Of a DNA stretch of 21,271 bases, positions 1-7,209 are shown one piece after another (positions within the stretch are counted from its first letter, which is position 1; each line of letters begins with the position of its first letter). The DNA is from a candidate division TM6 bacterium UASB124 (GTDB lineage: Bacteria > Babelota > Babeliae > Babelales > RVW-14). The stretch is from NCBI GenBank assembly GCA_945872225.1, contig CAMBZK010000003.1, positions 1-21,271 of the forward strand, in the 5' to 3' direction. The notes beneath the pieces are model-generated. The model did not search any database and was not told the DNA's origin. It saw nothing but the letters and a program-made list of their open reading frames with translations. Both the position numbers and the translations under genes were made by a program.

Positions 1-617
1 GCAAGAAAAAGCGAATCTCGGGCATCATCAAGCATACATATTCTATACGGATCCCTTACTAAGCCATCGCCTTTTAATCCGTGAGGATGCTGAAAGACAT
101 ACTTAAATGACATCTTATCAGGCGATATATTAAAAAATTTTTTATCATAGGCAAGCCCATAAACATACCATTTATGTGGCACTGAGAAGTTATTTTCTGG
201 ATCATAATTGAGACCCAGCAGATTTGTGTTTAATCGATTAAAATTAGTGACTATAGACTTATCTAGCGGAGCCAGAAGACCTTGCTCTGCAACGCCATGC
301 ACCACGTAGTCAGAAATATTAACCACATCATAGCCAGCCGCCCCATTCATGCGAAACTTGGCATACAACAGCTCATCCATCTCGACGTAGCTAAGGTTAA
401 CCTTAATCCCCGTCTCTTTCTCAAACAGCCTAATAGATTTTTGTGTAAACGTTTCTGAAAAAACACAGACATTCAAACTGTTTTGCGCGTGGAAGAGCCC
501 CACGATTACGGGCATATACAATAGCAATGCGGCTACTGCAATATAAAAACCTATGATAATAAGCTTGTGTACCGTTTTTTTTATAAACGTTTTTTTTGTT
601 GCGGTAGCGCGATTCAT
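1..617 (-). CDS. potD: Second PotD-like polyamine-binding protein (3' part beyond window)
   Basis: An open frame runs from an ATG at 617 off the left edge; 205 codons are visible. An AGGGG ribosome binding site lies about 7 nt upstream. The N-terminus has a basic stretch and a hydrophobic segment (about residues 18-42), either a signal sequence or an uncleaved anchor. The mature part starts with SLNVCVFSETF and contains ETGIKVN, YDVVN and SVPHKW, the pattern of family 1 extracellular binding proteins of the spermidine/putrescine (PotD) type. It is plainly a paralogue of the gene just upstream (639-1775): ETGIKVN, GYDVVN, PLDK and VPHKW occur in the same order. The gap to that gene is only 21 nt, so it should be the last visible gene of the potABCD unit. 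Two binding proteins for one permease suggest different ligands or affinities (inference). The C-terminal ligand-binding half cannot be seen. Confidence 0.85.
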   Translation of the reverse strand, partial: MNRATATKKTFIKKTVHKLIIIGFYIAVAALLLYMPVIVGLFHAQNSLNVCVFSETFTQKSIRLFEKETGIKVNLSYVEMDELLYAKFRMNGAAGYDVVNISDYVVHGVAEQGLLAPLDKSIVTNFNRLNTNLLGLNYDPENNFSVPHKWYVYGLAYDKKFFNISPDKMSFKYVFQHPHGLKGDGLVRDPYRICMLDDARDSLFL

Positions 618-638
618 AAAGCACCCCTGAGAGTAGAC

Positions 639-1775
639 TTAGGCGAAACAAACCCGAAGCCACGCATCATCAGCACATTTACGCGCATAAGGCGTAAAAA
701 GTGGAATATGCAATCGCTTGAAAATACGATCATCAGGAAATAAGTGCGATTGCGCTGACTGATATTGAGCATCAAGCGCTTCTTGCGCAGCACTATTCGC
801 CGAAGTCCAACCATATGTCTGACTGTTAAGACTGGCAATTTCATCTGACAACATGAAATTAATAAATTTATGCGCCAAATCATTTTTTTTACTTGTTTTC
901 GGAACCACTAAATTCTCGATCACTAGTATACCCCCTTCCTCTGGAATAGCAAATTCGTAGCGATCGCTCACCTCCCAGATCTTGCGGACAAAATTACTTG
1001 AGGAGACTGCAATTGGTATAATTTTTGACAATAGAAAATATTCTATCGTATACAAGGTGTAACATTCAACCCATTGCTTTTGTTTAATCAAATTATTAGT
1101 AATCACCGCAAATTCGGGTGGAGAGAAATGATCAAACCGCTTAAACTCAAACAGCATTGATAAAAAATACGCATCGAGCGGAGAATCTATCATACATACT
1201 TTATACGGCGCTGGCACAAGACCTTGCCCATGCAGCTGTGCAGGATCTTCAAATACCATCTTCAAGCTCATCTCATCTGGCGTTTGGTTAAAAAAATATT
1301 TGTCGTAGATCAGCCCATACATAAACCATTTATGTGGCACCGAGTAGCAATTCCCTTTATCATAAATTTGATTCATGAGCCGGTGATTAAGCCGCTCAGT
1401 ACTGCTAAGCATGGCTTTATCAAGCGGCTGTAAATAGCCCTTGCCACTGAGATAATGAACCATAAAGTCAGAGACATTCACCACGTCGTAACCAAGACCA
1501 CCATTAATTGAAAATTTTGCCCCAATTTCTTCATCAAGTTCAGCGTAGGTCATATTAACTTTAATGCCTGTTTTTTGCTCAAATAGCTCAAGTGCCTCCG
1601 GGCTAAAGGTCTCGGTAAATGCATAAACATTCAACGTTTTTTGCGTACGAAACTGATCAAACAGAAGAGGCAGATAGAGGCAACTGGCCAAAATAACCAG
1701 ATAACAGACAATAATGACTAGTCGGCGCCATGCACGATGGCCACGCATCAGTAATAGGCCCAATTGTTCAATCAT
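639..1775 (-). CDS. potD: PotD-like spermidine/putrescine-binding protein
   Basis: Substrate-binding component of a polyamine ABC importer, acting outside the inner membrane; 378 residues, near the usual PotD length. The N-terminal hydrophobic segment (about residues 16-37) is a signal or membrane anchor. Then come LNVYAFTETF, TGIKVNMTY, YDVVNVSDF, PLDKAML and SVPHKW, typical of this family. I chose the ATG at 1775 because it overlaps the potC stop (ATGATTGA), implying translational coupling. A TTG at 1796 in the same frame would add 7 residues and lies deep inside potC. The hydrophobic stretch contains LASC, which resembles a lipobox, but more hydrophobic residues follow it and the paralogue lacks it, so lipid attachment is uncertain. 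Polyamine specificity comes from the family and from the potABC neighbours; ligand residues were not checked against a structure. Confidence 0.88.
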   Translation of the reverse strand: MIEQLGLLLMRGHRAWRRLVIIVCYLVILASCLYLPLLFDQFRTQKTLNVYAFTETFSPEALELFEQKTGIKVNMTYAELDEEIGAKFSINGGLGYDVVNVSDFMVHYLSGKGYLQPLDKAMLSSTERLNHRLMNQIYDKGNCYSVPHKWFMYGLIYDKYFFNQTPDEMSLKMVFEDPAQLHGQGLVPAPYKVCMIDSPLDAYFLSMLFEFKRFDHFSPPEFAVITNNLIKQKQWVECYTLYTIEYFLLSKIIPIAVSSSNFVRKIWEVSDRYEFAIPEEGGILVIENLVVPKTSKKNDLAHKFINFMLSDEIASLNSQTYGWTSANSAAQEALDAQYQSAQSHLFPDDRIFKRLHIPLFTPYARKCADDAWLRVCFA

Positions 1776-2565
1776 GGCCAAGAACCTGATCAACAACTTT
1801 AAGCGAGCACAACAGCAGCACTAACAGGCTACTCACCACAAGAAAACAGGTGGATATAGCATTGATCATTGGGTCAACACCAGTGCGAATCATTGAATAC
1901 ACATAAACAGAAAGCGTCTGGACGGTTGGGCCAGAGCAGAAAAATGAGATTAAGAAATCATCCATGGAGAGCGTAAAAACAAGCAACCCCGAAGCAACGA
2001 GTGACGGCATAAGCAATGGGATCATTACTTTTAAAAACGTTTGCCAGTAGGTCGCCCCCATGTCTAATGACGCCTCAGTTAAAACCGGGTCAAGCTCAAC
2101 AAAACGTGCTCTAACAATCGGGATCACAAAGCCCAAACCAAGGAGCGTATGGCCTGCAATGAGGCTGCCATAACCCAAAGGGATTTGGAAAAAGGTAAAA
2201 ATACTGAGTATCCCAATCGCTAAAACAATCTCAGGGAGCAGGATATTAATATAAAACAAATTTGAAAAAAATGATGAGCGCCCACCCCAGCGGCTAGCAA
2301 CAATAAAACAGGTCCCAATGAGTAGGCTCAAAAACGTTGTTGAAATAGCAACGACAAGCGAAGCCTGCAAAGCGTTTAAAATTTCAGGAGAGCTGATTAA
2401 TTTTTCATACCAGCGCAGTGAGAAGCCTCCCCAGTTAACCGAAAAGTTAGCTTTATTAAATGAAAAAAGCACCAAAACGGTAATGGGCAGATAAAGAAAT
2501 AAATACGCTACAGCAACAACAATTGGCAAAATAAACTGCCCAACATATCGTCTATTTTCAACCAT
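1768..2565 (-). CDS. potC: Polyamine ABC transporter permease PotC
   Basis: Inner-membrane permease subunit, 265 residues with about six hydrophobic segments, the usual size for PotC. The early motif YLPITVLVLFSFN, the segment FSLRWYEKL and the cytoplasmic coupling region (EASLDMGATYWQTF, then PLLMPSLVASGLLVFTLSMD) are typical of the PotC branch of binding-protein-dependent permeases; the EASLDMGA part is the EAA loop that docks on the ATPase. FTLSMDDFLISFF also matches the family. The ATG at 2565 lies 3 nt after the potB stop, and the gene's own stop overlaps the potD start, so the four subunits are tightly packed. It would pair with PotB to form the channel. Confidence 0.93.
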   Translation of the reverse strand: MVENRRYVGQFILPIVVAVAYLFLYLPITVLVLFSFNKANFSVNWGGFSLRWYEKLISSPEILNALQASLVVAISTTFLSLLIGTCFIVASRWGGRSSFFSNLFYINILLPEIVLAIGILSIFTFFQIPLGYGSLIAGHTLLGLGFVIPIVRARFVELDPVLTEASLDMGATYWQTFLKVMIPLLMPSLVASGLLVFTLSMDDFLISFFCSGPTVQTLSVYVYSMIRTGVDPMINAISTCFLVVSSLLVLLLCSLKVVDQVLGHD

Positions 2566-2568
2566 GAT

Positions 2569-3495
2569 TTAGCCCCATAGCTCTTTGTGAGAAGACAAAT
2601 AATCGGCATACTGCTTGCTTTGACGCATCACCCAGTACCCACGTGCTTTTTTGGCAAGATAAACAATGCCCATCAATACAACAGGAAGCATAATACCAAT
2701 AATCGCAAGCGCTGCACCAAGCCGCCAATCGCGTGATCGAAGAAATTTATCAACAATCACTGATCCCCAAAAAATATATTTTGACCCGCCAAGAAGCGTA
2801 GGAATAGCAAATTCGCCAAACGATGGGATAAAAACCAACATCACACCGGCGTAAACACCCGGCAAGGACATCGGAAAAATAACCCGACGAAAGGTCTCAA
2901 CACGGTCAGCGCCAAGATCTGCCGAGGATTCAAGGTAGTAGCGATCCATTTTTTCAAGTACGGCATAAATCGGTAAAATCATGAATGGCAAGTAGCACGA
3001 AACCATGCCAAGAACTATGGTAAAATAGTTGTTTAAAAGATGTTGTGAAGGAGAAATAATATGCAGGAAGCGCAATATCGAAGAGATGATGCCATTTTTT
3101 TCTAGCAAGAAAAACCAGGCATAAACCTGCACAATAAGACTAGTCCATGAAGGAAAGATCAGCGTAAACAGCAACAAGGTCTTAAAGCGCTTTGGCACCT
3201 TTAATGCTAGAAAATAGGCCACCGGATAGGCTATTGCAAAGCAAATTGCTGCGGTTAGTGCAGCCAAGAAAAACGACCGGAAAATAATTTGAATATAAAG
3301 TGAGGTAAAAATCTCTTTGTAGTAGGCAAAAGTGACATTATAAACGCCAGTAATTTCATCACAATCAACAATGCTGTACAGTGCTAGCAGCACAAATGGG
3401 ATATACAAAAATACGCACTGCCATAAAATTGCTGGGCAGGAAAAAACAAATGATAACTCTTCGGCAAATATCTTGCGCAAGGCTCTCATGCTCAT
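2569..3495 (-). CDS. potB: Polyamine ABC transporter permease PotB
   Basis: Inner-membrane permease subunit, 308 residues, about six membrane segments. It shows the PotB/PotC-family cytoplasmic loop (ESSADLGADRVETFRRV, followed by FPMSLPGVYAGVMLVFIPSFGEF), and SFGEFAIPTLLGG is characteristic of the PotB branch. The N-terminal segment holds YIPFVLLALYSI and the first extracellular loop contains YYKEIF. The ATG at 3495 directly follows the potA stop codon (TAAATG), and an alternative Met two codons later is equally possible. The C-terminus ends with a short charged tail. It should form a heterodimer with the PotC product and be driven by PotA. Confidence 0.92.
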   Translation of the reverse strand: MSMRALRKIFAEELSFVFSCPAILWQCVFLYIPFVLLALYSIVDCDEITGVYNVTFAYYKEIFTSLYIQIIFRSFFLAALTAAICFAIAYPVAYFLALKVPKRFKTLLLFTLIFPSWTSLIVQVYAWFFLLEKNGIISSILRFLHIISPSQHLLNNYFTIVLGMVSCYLPFMILPIYAVLEKMDRYYLESSADLGADRVETFRRVIFPMSLPGVYAGVMLVFIPSFGEFAIPTLLGGSKYIFWGSVIVDKFLRSRDWRLGAALAIIGIMLPVVLMGIVYLAKKARGYWVMRQSKQYADYLSSHKELWG

Positions 3496-4587
3496 TTAGT
3501 GCTCCAACAAAACGACATTCTCTTTTTGAAAATACAGATGAACGTCATCATCCCAATCAATGCTTTCTTGAGGGAAATGCTCTTCGTTCTGCTCAAAAAC
3601 CAACAAGTGCTGCCCATTTTGTAGGCGAACACGATACTGTGTCGAGCGACCGTAGTAAATAATATCAGTTACTTTACCCTGCAAATGGTTTGAAAAACCT
3701 TCGCGTGGCTTTTTTGTAATCAGTACTTTTTCGGGGCGAACACTCATGAACAAACGACACCCAGGGATCATCCATAATTTTTCACTTGGGGTGTACACCT
3801 GAAACATGCCAAGACCATCTATCTCGATTTGATAGGTCTTCTCAGAGATATGCAAACGACCCTCAAGGATATTGGTGTTCCCAACAAAATTGGCAGAAAA
3901 GCATGAGACGGGGAATTCATAAATCTCTTTTGGCGTCCCCTGCTGTTCAATGTCACCCTGAGGACTCATGATGGCCATTTGATCAGCAACTGTCAATGCT
4001 TCGAACTGATCGTGCGTTACGTACACAAATGTTGTTTTTAGCTTGTCTTGAAGCTGGATCAACTCCGTCAACATCTCTTCTTTGAGCTTTAGGTCGAGCG
4101 CTGCAAGTGGTTCATCAAGCAAAAGAACGTCTGGTTCAGCAACAAGGGCCCGCGCTAACGCAACACGCTGTTGTTGGCCACCAGAAAGATTGCGTGGATA
4201 TTTACCTTCAAAGCCTGATAGACGCACCATTTTGAGCGCATCAGCAACTTTGGTATTAATTACCTCTGTCGTAAACCGCTTTACACGCATGCTATAGGCA
4301 ACATTTTCAAACACTGACAAGTGAGGGAAAAGCGCATATTGCTGAAACACTGTATTAATTTTTCGTTTGTGAATCGGCACATGTGTAATTTCTTCATCAC
4401 CGAGAAAAATCTTGCCCGCATCAACCGTTTCTAGGCCCGCAATGAGCCGCAAAATAGTTGTTTTACCGCAGCCACTCGGACCAAGCAAGGCAAAGAAATG
4501 CCCAGCTTTAATTTCTAGATTAAGGTTATCGATAATTAATTCACCTTGATATGACTTAGAAACGCGTTCAAGACGGATCGATTTCAT
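3496..4587 (-). CDS. potA: Polyamine ABC transporter ATP-binding protein PotA
   Basis: ATPase that powers polyamine import at the cytoplasmic face; 363 residues. All nucleotide-binding motifs are intact: Walker A GPSGCGKTT (36-44), Q-loop (FQQYALFPHL, about 81-90), signature LSGGQQQ (134-140), Walker B LLLDEP (155-160) and switch His192 in YVTHDQ. The region after about residue 235 holds the C-terminal beta-rich TOBE-type domain usual in PotA and MalK relatives (SVRPEKVLI). The ATG at 4587 is preceded at ideal distance by AGGAG; a TTG five codons upstream would place that site inside the coding region, so I rejected it. It lies 25 nt after the His-rich membrane protein gene and runs directly into potB. 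Confidence 0.93.
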   Translation of the reverse strand: MKSIRLERVSKSYQGELIIDNLNLEIKAGHFFALLGPSGCGKTTILRLIAGLETVDAGKIFLGDEEITHVPIHKRKINTVFQQYALFPHLSVFENVAYSMRVKRFTTEVINTKVADALKMVRLSGFEGKYPRNLSGGQQQRVALARALVAEPDVLLLDEPLAALDLKLKEEMLTELIQLQDKLKTTFVYVTHDQFEALTVADQMAIMSPQGDIEQQGTPKEIYEFPVSCFSANFVGNTNILEGRLHISEKTYQIEIDGLGMFQVYTPSEKLWMIPGCRLFMSVRPEKVLITKKPREGFSNHLQGKVTDIIYYGRSTQYRVRLQNGQHLLVFEQNEEHFPQESIDWDDDVHLYFQKENVVLLEH

Positions 4588-4612
4588 GGAACTCCTACCC
4601 AAGCAGGGTTTT

Positions 4613-5299
4613 TTACTTAGCAGTATGTTTCTTCATCCGAGCAAAGAGCATCGGCACAACAATATCAGACAACGTGCACGGAATAAGCACTGCCACGATT
4701 TTAAAGAGAAACACTATCCCCATATAACTCCACCAATCACTAAAGCCAAAACTGACCAAGTAAAGCAGTGAAGCCATGGCACTAATGAAAATATGCATAA
4801 CGTGAAAGCCGATAGAGTAAAACATCTGCAAGGTCTGCCCGTGCAACCCCATGACCCAACCGTTAATCATGCCAACAAGCAAGAAAGGCAAAACGGTGTC
4901 TAAGTGTGACAACATGCACCAGTGAAAATGCATATCAAGGTTAAGCATACGTCCGCCAAGGTAGGGCAGTACGGCATCAGAAAAAGTACAAAAGACCAAG
5001 GGAACAAAAAAGCCAACAAGCATTGCTAGCCAAATATTTTTAGAATAGCGACGAAACGTCAGCATCGTGCCGGTAGCAGCAAACAAAATATGCAAAAAAT
5101 GGAAGTTATGAAATAATCGGTAGCACGCATCGCCATACTGATCACCAGTCGGTAAAAATGCTAACAAGCTCATCATAATCATGCTCAAGGCGACTGAAAA
5201 AATAGCGTAGGGCAAATGACAAAGAATTTCATTCAGCACGGTATGGTGATGCTCCAAAGCGCCATGCTCGTGCGGACCGGAGTGATGCATGTGGTCCAT
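4613..5299 (-). CDS. His-rich multi-pass membrane protein with internal repeat, unknown
   Basis: A 228-residue protein I cannot assign to a family. The first 19 residues contain 8 His. Six hydrophobic segments are visible, roughly at 30-49, 64-82, 88-106, 130-150, 159-184 and 191-212. Two parts resemble each other: HFLHILFAATG (67-77) with HVMHIFISAMA (166-176), and CTFSDAVLP (104-112) with CTLSDIVVP (208-216). This H-x-x-H-I then C-T-x-S-D-x-V-x-P order, twice and about 100 residues apart, suggests an internally duplicated transporter or channel fold. The ATG at 5299 has a GAAGGA ribosome binding site. It is the first gene after a promoter at 5342-5369 and lies 25 nt before potA, so it is probably co-transcribed with the polyamine importer. 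The His-rich tail could bind a metal, but that is only suggestive. Confidence 0.75.
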   Translation of the reverse strand: MDHMHHSGPHEHGALEHHHTVLNEILCHLPYAIFSVALSMIMMSLLAFLPTGDQYGDACYRLFHNFHFLHILFAATGTMLTFRRYSKNIWLAMLVGFFVPLVFCTFSDAVLPYLGGRMLNLDMHFHWCMLSHLDTVLPFLLVGMINGWVMGLHGQTLQMFYSIGFHVMHIFISAMASLLYLVSFGFSDWWSYMGIVFLFKIVAVLIPCTLSDIVVPMLFARMKKHTAK

Positions 5300-5341
5300 T
5301 AATTTCCTTCAGGTAAAAATTGAAGCTAAAACAAGGTTTTT

Positions 5342-5369
5342 ATGATACTTGATTGTGCCACAATGTAAA
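5342..5369 (-). promoter_or_regulatory. Sigma70-like promoter with an operator-like dyad in the spacer
   Basis: Read on the minus strand, TTTACA (5369-5364) and TATCAT (5347-5342) are separated by 16 nt and each match the sigma70 consensus at 5 of 6 positions. The spacer contains the perfect inverted repeat ATTGTGGCACAAT (5364-5352), which overlaps the last base of the -35 box. A dyad between -35 and -10 is a common place for a repressor to bind. Transcription would start near 5335, giving a short leader to the gene at 5299 and on into potABCD. The regulator is unknown. Confidence 0.6.
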
Positions 5370-5397
5370 GCAACAATTTCCCTGGCAAGCAGCACCA

Positions 5398-5429
5398 GGA
5401 GGTGAAAAAGCAAGAACAGTCTCACCTCC
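5398..5429. repeat. 8-bp inverted repeat between ankyrin gene and pot operon
   Basis: GGAGGTGA (5398-5405) and TCACCTCC (5422-5429) form a perfect 8-bp stem around a 16-nt loop. It lies 14 nt past the stop of the ankyrin gene ending at 5443. On that strand no T-run follows the stem, so it is not a classic intrinsic terminator; it could be a 3' end stabiliser or a weak terminator. A second, overlapping pairing (CCTGG 5381-5385 with CCAGG 5395-5399) is possible. Confidence 0.4.
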
Positions 5430-5442
5430 GAGCAATTCTTGT

Positions 5443-6225
5443 CTAAACTATAGCTTCAGGCGCCCCCCTGCCTGCTGCAAAGATTCGTCGAACTTCCCTT
5501 TTCCCAACCCGGCGGTGTATATCGCTACCATCGGGAAAATTCTGAGCACGATCCTCTGCAAACCACCCCTCATTGCAGTACATTGCTCGATCTGCACCAA
5601 ATGCTAACAACAAGCGTACAGCTTCAGGAAAACCCCAGTCAGCCGCAACATAGAGTGGAAAATAGCCACGTGATCCGAATTTTACGTTCACATCGGCACG
5701 CCGTTCAAGCAGAAGGCGCACTACTGGGTAGTTTTCATGATATATGGCTCGCATCAATGGCGGCCAATAATATTTTCCGGGTGCATTTATTTCAGCCCCT
5801 CTATCCAAAAGAAAGGTAATCATATCAATATTTCCATAGTGCACTGCTTCATGAAGCGGGCGCCACCCATAAAGCTGCCATAAACCTCCTGAAGCCCAGT
5901 ATTTTAAGCGTGTCCCCCACCCTGGTTTTCTAAATTCTGCGTTGATGTTTGCCCCGGCACGAAGAGCTCGCTCAGCAGCGGGCATATCCCCTGCAATAAC
6001 AGCATTAAACAGTGACGCGTTTGCATCACCACCTGCATCTTGCGAAGAAACCAGTGCTCGCCCTTCAGGAGCCTCTGTTAAGCGAACCTCTACAAATGGA
6101 TCAGCCTGTTGCTGAGCAAAAACCTCTTCTTCATTGCCGCTAGTAAAAGTAGTGCTTGCCGCCTGCAAGCCTAATGCACAGATGCCCACACCAATGACCA
6201 TACCAATAGAAAGTATGTTCCGCAT
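5443..6225 (-). CDS. Secreted ankyrin-repeat protein (copy 1)
   Basis: A 260-residue protein with a signal peptide (MRNILSIGMVIGVGICALG, cleavage likely near LQAAS) and about four ankyrin repeats between residues 70 and 220. The repeats include SLFNAVIAGDMPAAERALRA, WRPLHEAVHYGNIDMITFLL, PLMRAIYHENYPVVRLLLE and FPLYVAADWGFPEAVRLLLA. An insertion holding EFRKPG separates the first two repeats and is shared with the neighbouring paralogues. Ankyrin repeats bind other proteins; secreted ones in intracellular bacteria are often host-directed, but the target here is unknown. The ATG at 6225 was chosen because it opens the signal peptide and follows GGGGAG in the loop of a conserved leader hairpin. 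The frame is open 15 codons further upstream (to 6270), but that stretch is the conserved non-coding leader. Confidence 0.85.
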   Translation of the reverse strand: MRNILSIGMVIGVGICALGLQAASTTFTSGNEEEVFAQQQADPFVEVRLTEAPEGRALVSSQDAGGDANASLFNAVIAGDMPAAERALRAGANINAEFRKPGWGTRLKYWASGGLWQLYGWRPLHEAVHYGNIDMITFLLDRGAEINAPGKYYWPPLMRAIYHENYPVVRLLLERRADVNVKFGSRGYFPLYVAADWGFPEAVRLLLAFGADRAMYCNEGWFAEDRAQNFPDGSDIHRRVGKREVRRIFAAGRGAPEAIV

Positions 6226-6260
6226 GTTAAGACTCCCCAATCTTAACCCGACCCCAAATA
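6226..6260 (-). promoter_or_regulatory. Conserved hairpin leader of ankyrin copy 1
   Basis: Directly before the ATG, GTTAAGA and TCTTAAC (arms 6247-6241 and 6232-6226 on the minus strand) form a 7-bp stem, extendable by a T-G wobble. The loop holds the GGGGAG ribosome binding site. The block continues upstream as TTTGGGGTCGGG. Almost the same sequence and structure precede the next ankyrin gene. It could present or hide the ribosome binding site, or be a protein-binding dyad. Confidence 0.55.
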
Positions 6261-6338
6261 TTGCCTTCAAATCAACAAATAACTAACGCAACATAATAAA
6301 TAGAAGCGCAAAGTCTATACTGTTGATCACATTAGAGC

Positions 6339-7118
6339 CTAACTTCGTGCAAAGATTTGACGAATAGCCTCTTTGCCAACCCGACGTGCATCAGTATCGC
6401 CCTCAAAATCCATAGCACGACTCTGTGCAGACCACCCCTCATTGCAGGACATCGCTCGATCTGCACCAAATTCTAACAATATGCGTACAGCATCAGGAAA
6501 ACCCCAGTCAGCCGCAGCATAAAGTGGAAAATAACCCTGTGGGCCAAATTTTAGATTCACATCAGCACCCCGAGCGAGAAGAAGGCGCATTACTTGGTAG
6601 CTTTGGAAATACATTGCTCGAATTAATGGCGACCAATAATGCTCTCCTGCAGCATTGATATCTGCTCCCCTATCCAGCAAAAGCGCAACCATTTCTTCGT
6701 TTCCATAGCGCACGGCTACATGAAGAGGCCGCCAACCATAAAGACGCCTTGGTAAAAACCAGGAATCCCCAGAATCATCCCCCAAAACCCAATACTTAAG
6801 ACTATCTTTTAGACCAGGCTTTCTAAATTCAGCATTAATTGCAGCTCCTGCATCAAGAGCGGCTCTTGCTGCAGCAACATCACCCCCAATAATTGCATTA
6901 AATAGTGCTGCATTTGCTTCGCTGCCTACATCTTCTACAGAGACGAGTGCTCGTCGCTCTGGAGCTTCTCTTAAGGGCACATCCACCAACGGTCCGACCT
7001 GCTGGCGAACAAGTGGCCCCACTCCTCCACCACCAGCAAAAGCAGTATTCGCGCCCTCTAGGCCGAAAGCGCAGATTCCAAATCCTAAGGCCACACCAAT
7101 AGAAAGTATTTTTTTCAT
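6339..7118 (-). CDS. Secreted ankyrin-repeat protein (copy 2)
   Basis: A 259-residue protein, the closest paralogue of copy 1 along its whole length. The signal peptide MKKILSIGVALGFGICAFG is followed by a Gly-rich stretch (AFAGGGGVG) and about four ankyrin repeats. The repeats include ALFNAIIGGDVAAARAALDA, WRPLHVAVRYGNEEMVALLL, PLIRAMYFQSYQVMRLLLA and FPLYAAADWGFPDAVRILLE. The EFRKPG insertion is longer than in copy 1. The C-terminus keeps the same motif set (CNEGW, RRVGK, RIF-type end). I chose the ATG at 7118, which has GGGGAG 7 nt upstream. A frame open to 7250 would place a 44-residue extension before the signal peptide, and its last part is again the conserved leader. The gap to copy 1 is 113 nt. 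Function beyond protein binding is unknown. Confidence 0.85.
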   Translation of the reverse strand: MKKILSIGVALGFGICAFGLEGANTAFAGGGGVGPLVRQQVGPLVDVPLREAPERRALVSVEDVGSEANAALFNAIIGGDVAAARAALDAGAAINAEFRKPGLKDSLKYWVLGDDSGDSWFLPRRLYGWRPLHVAVRYGNEEMVALLLDRGADINAAGEHYWSPLIRAMYFQSYQVMRLLLARGADVNLKFGPQGYFPLYAAADWGFPDAVRILLEFGADRAMSCNEGWSAQSRAMDFEGDTDARRVGKEAIRQIFARS

Positions 7119-7153
7119 CTCAAGACTCCCCAGTCTTAACCCCACCCCAAAAT
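7119..7153 (-). promoter_or_regulatory. Conserved hairpin leader of ankyrin copy 2
   Basis: TTAAGACT and AGTCTTGA (minus strand, within 7139-7120) form an 8-bp stem with one G-T wobble around a GGGG loop, ending two bases before the ATG. Upstream it reads TTTTGGGGTGGGG, matching the copy 1 leader. Differences between the two leaders keep the pairing, which supports a real structure. Confidence 0.55.
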
Positions 7154-7209
7154 GACTATACTTTTGATTGTCCAGGTACATATGCACCATTCGATGAGTT
7201 GTATTGAAA

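Noticed and set aside
1700..1775. Lipobox-like LASC in the first potD product
   Set aside because: Hydrophobic residues continue past the Cys and the adjacent paralogue has no Cys there, so an anchor or ordinary signal is at least as likely.
4588..4612. Small hairpin (ACCC with GGGT) before potA as an attenuator
   Set aside because: Only four pairs, and no T-run on the coding strand; too weak to claim.
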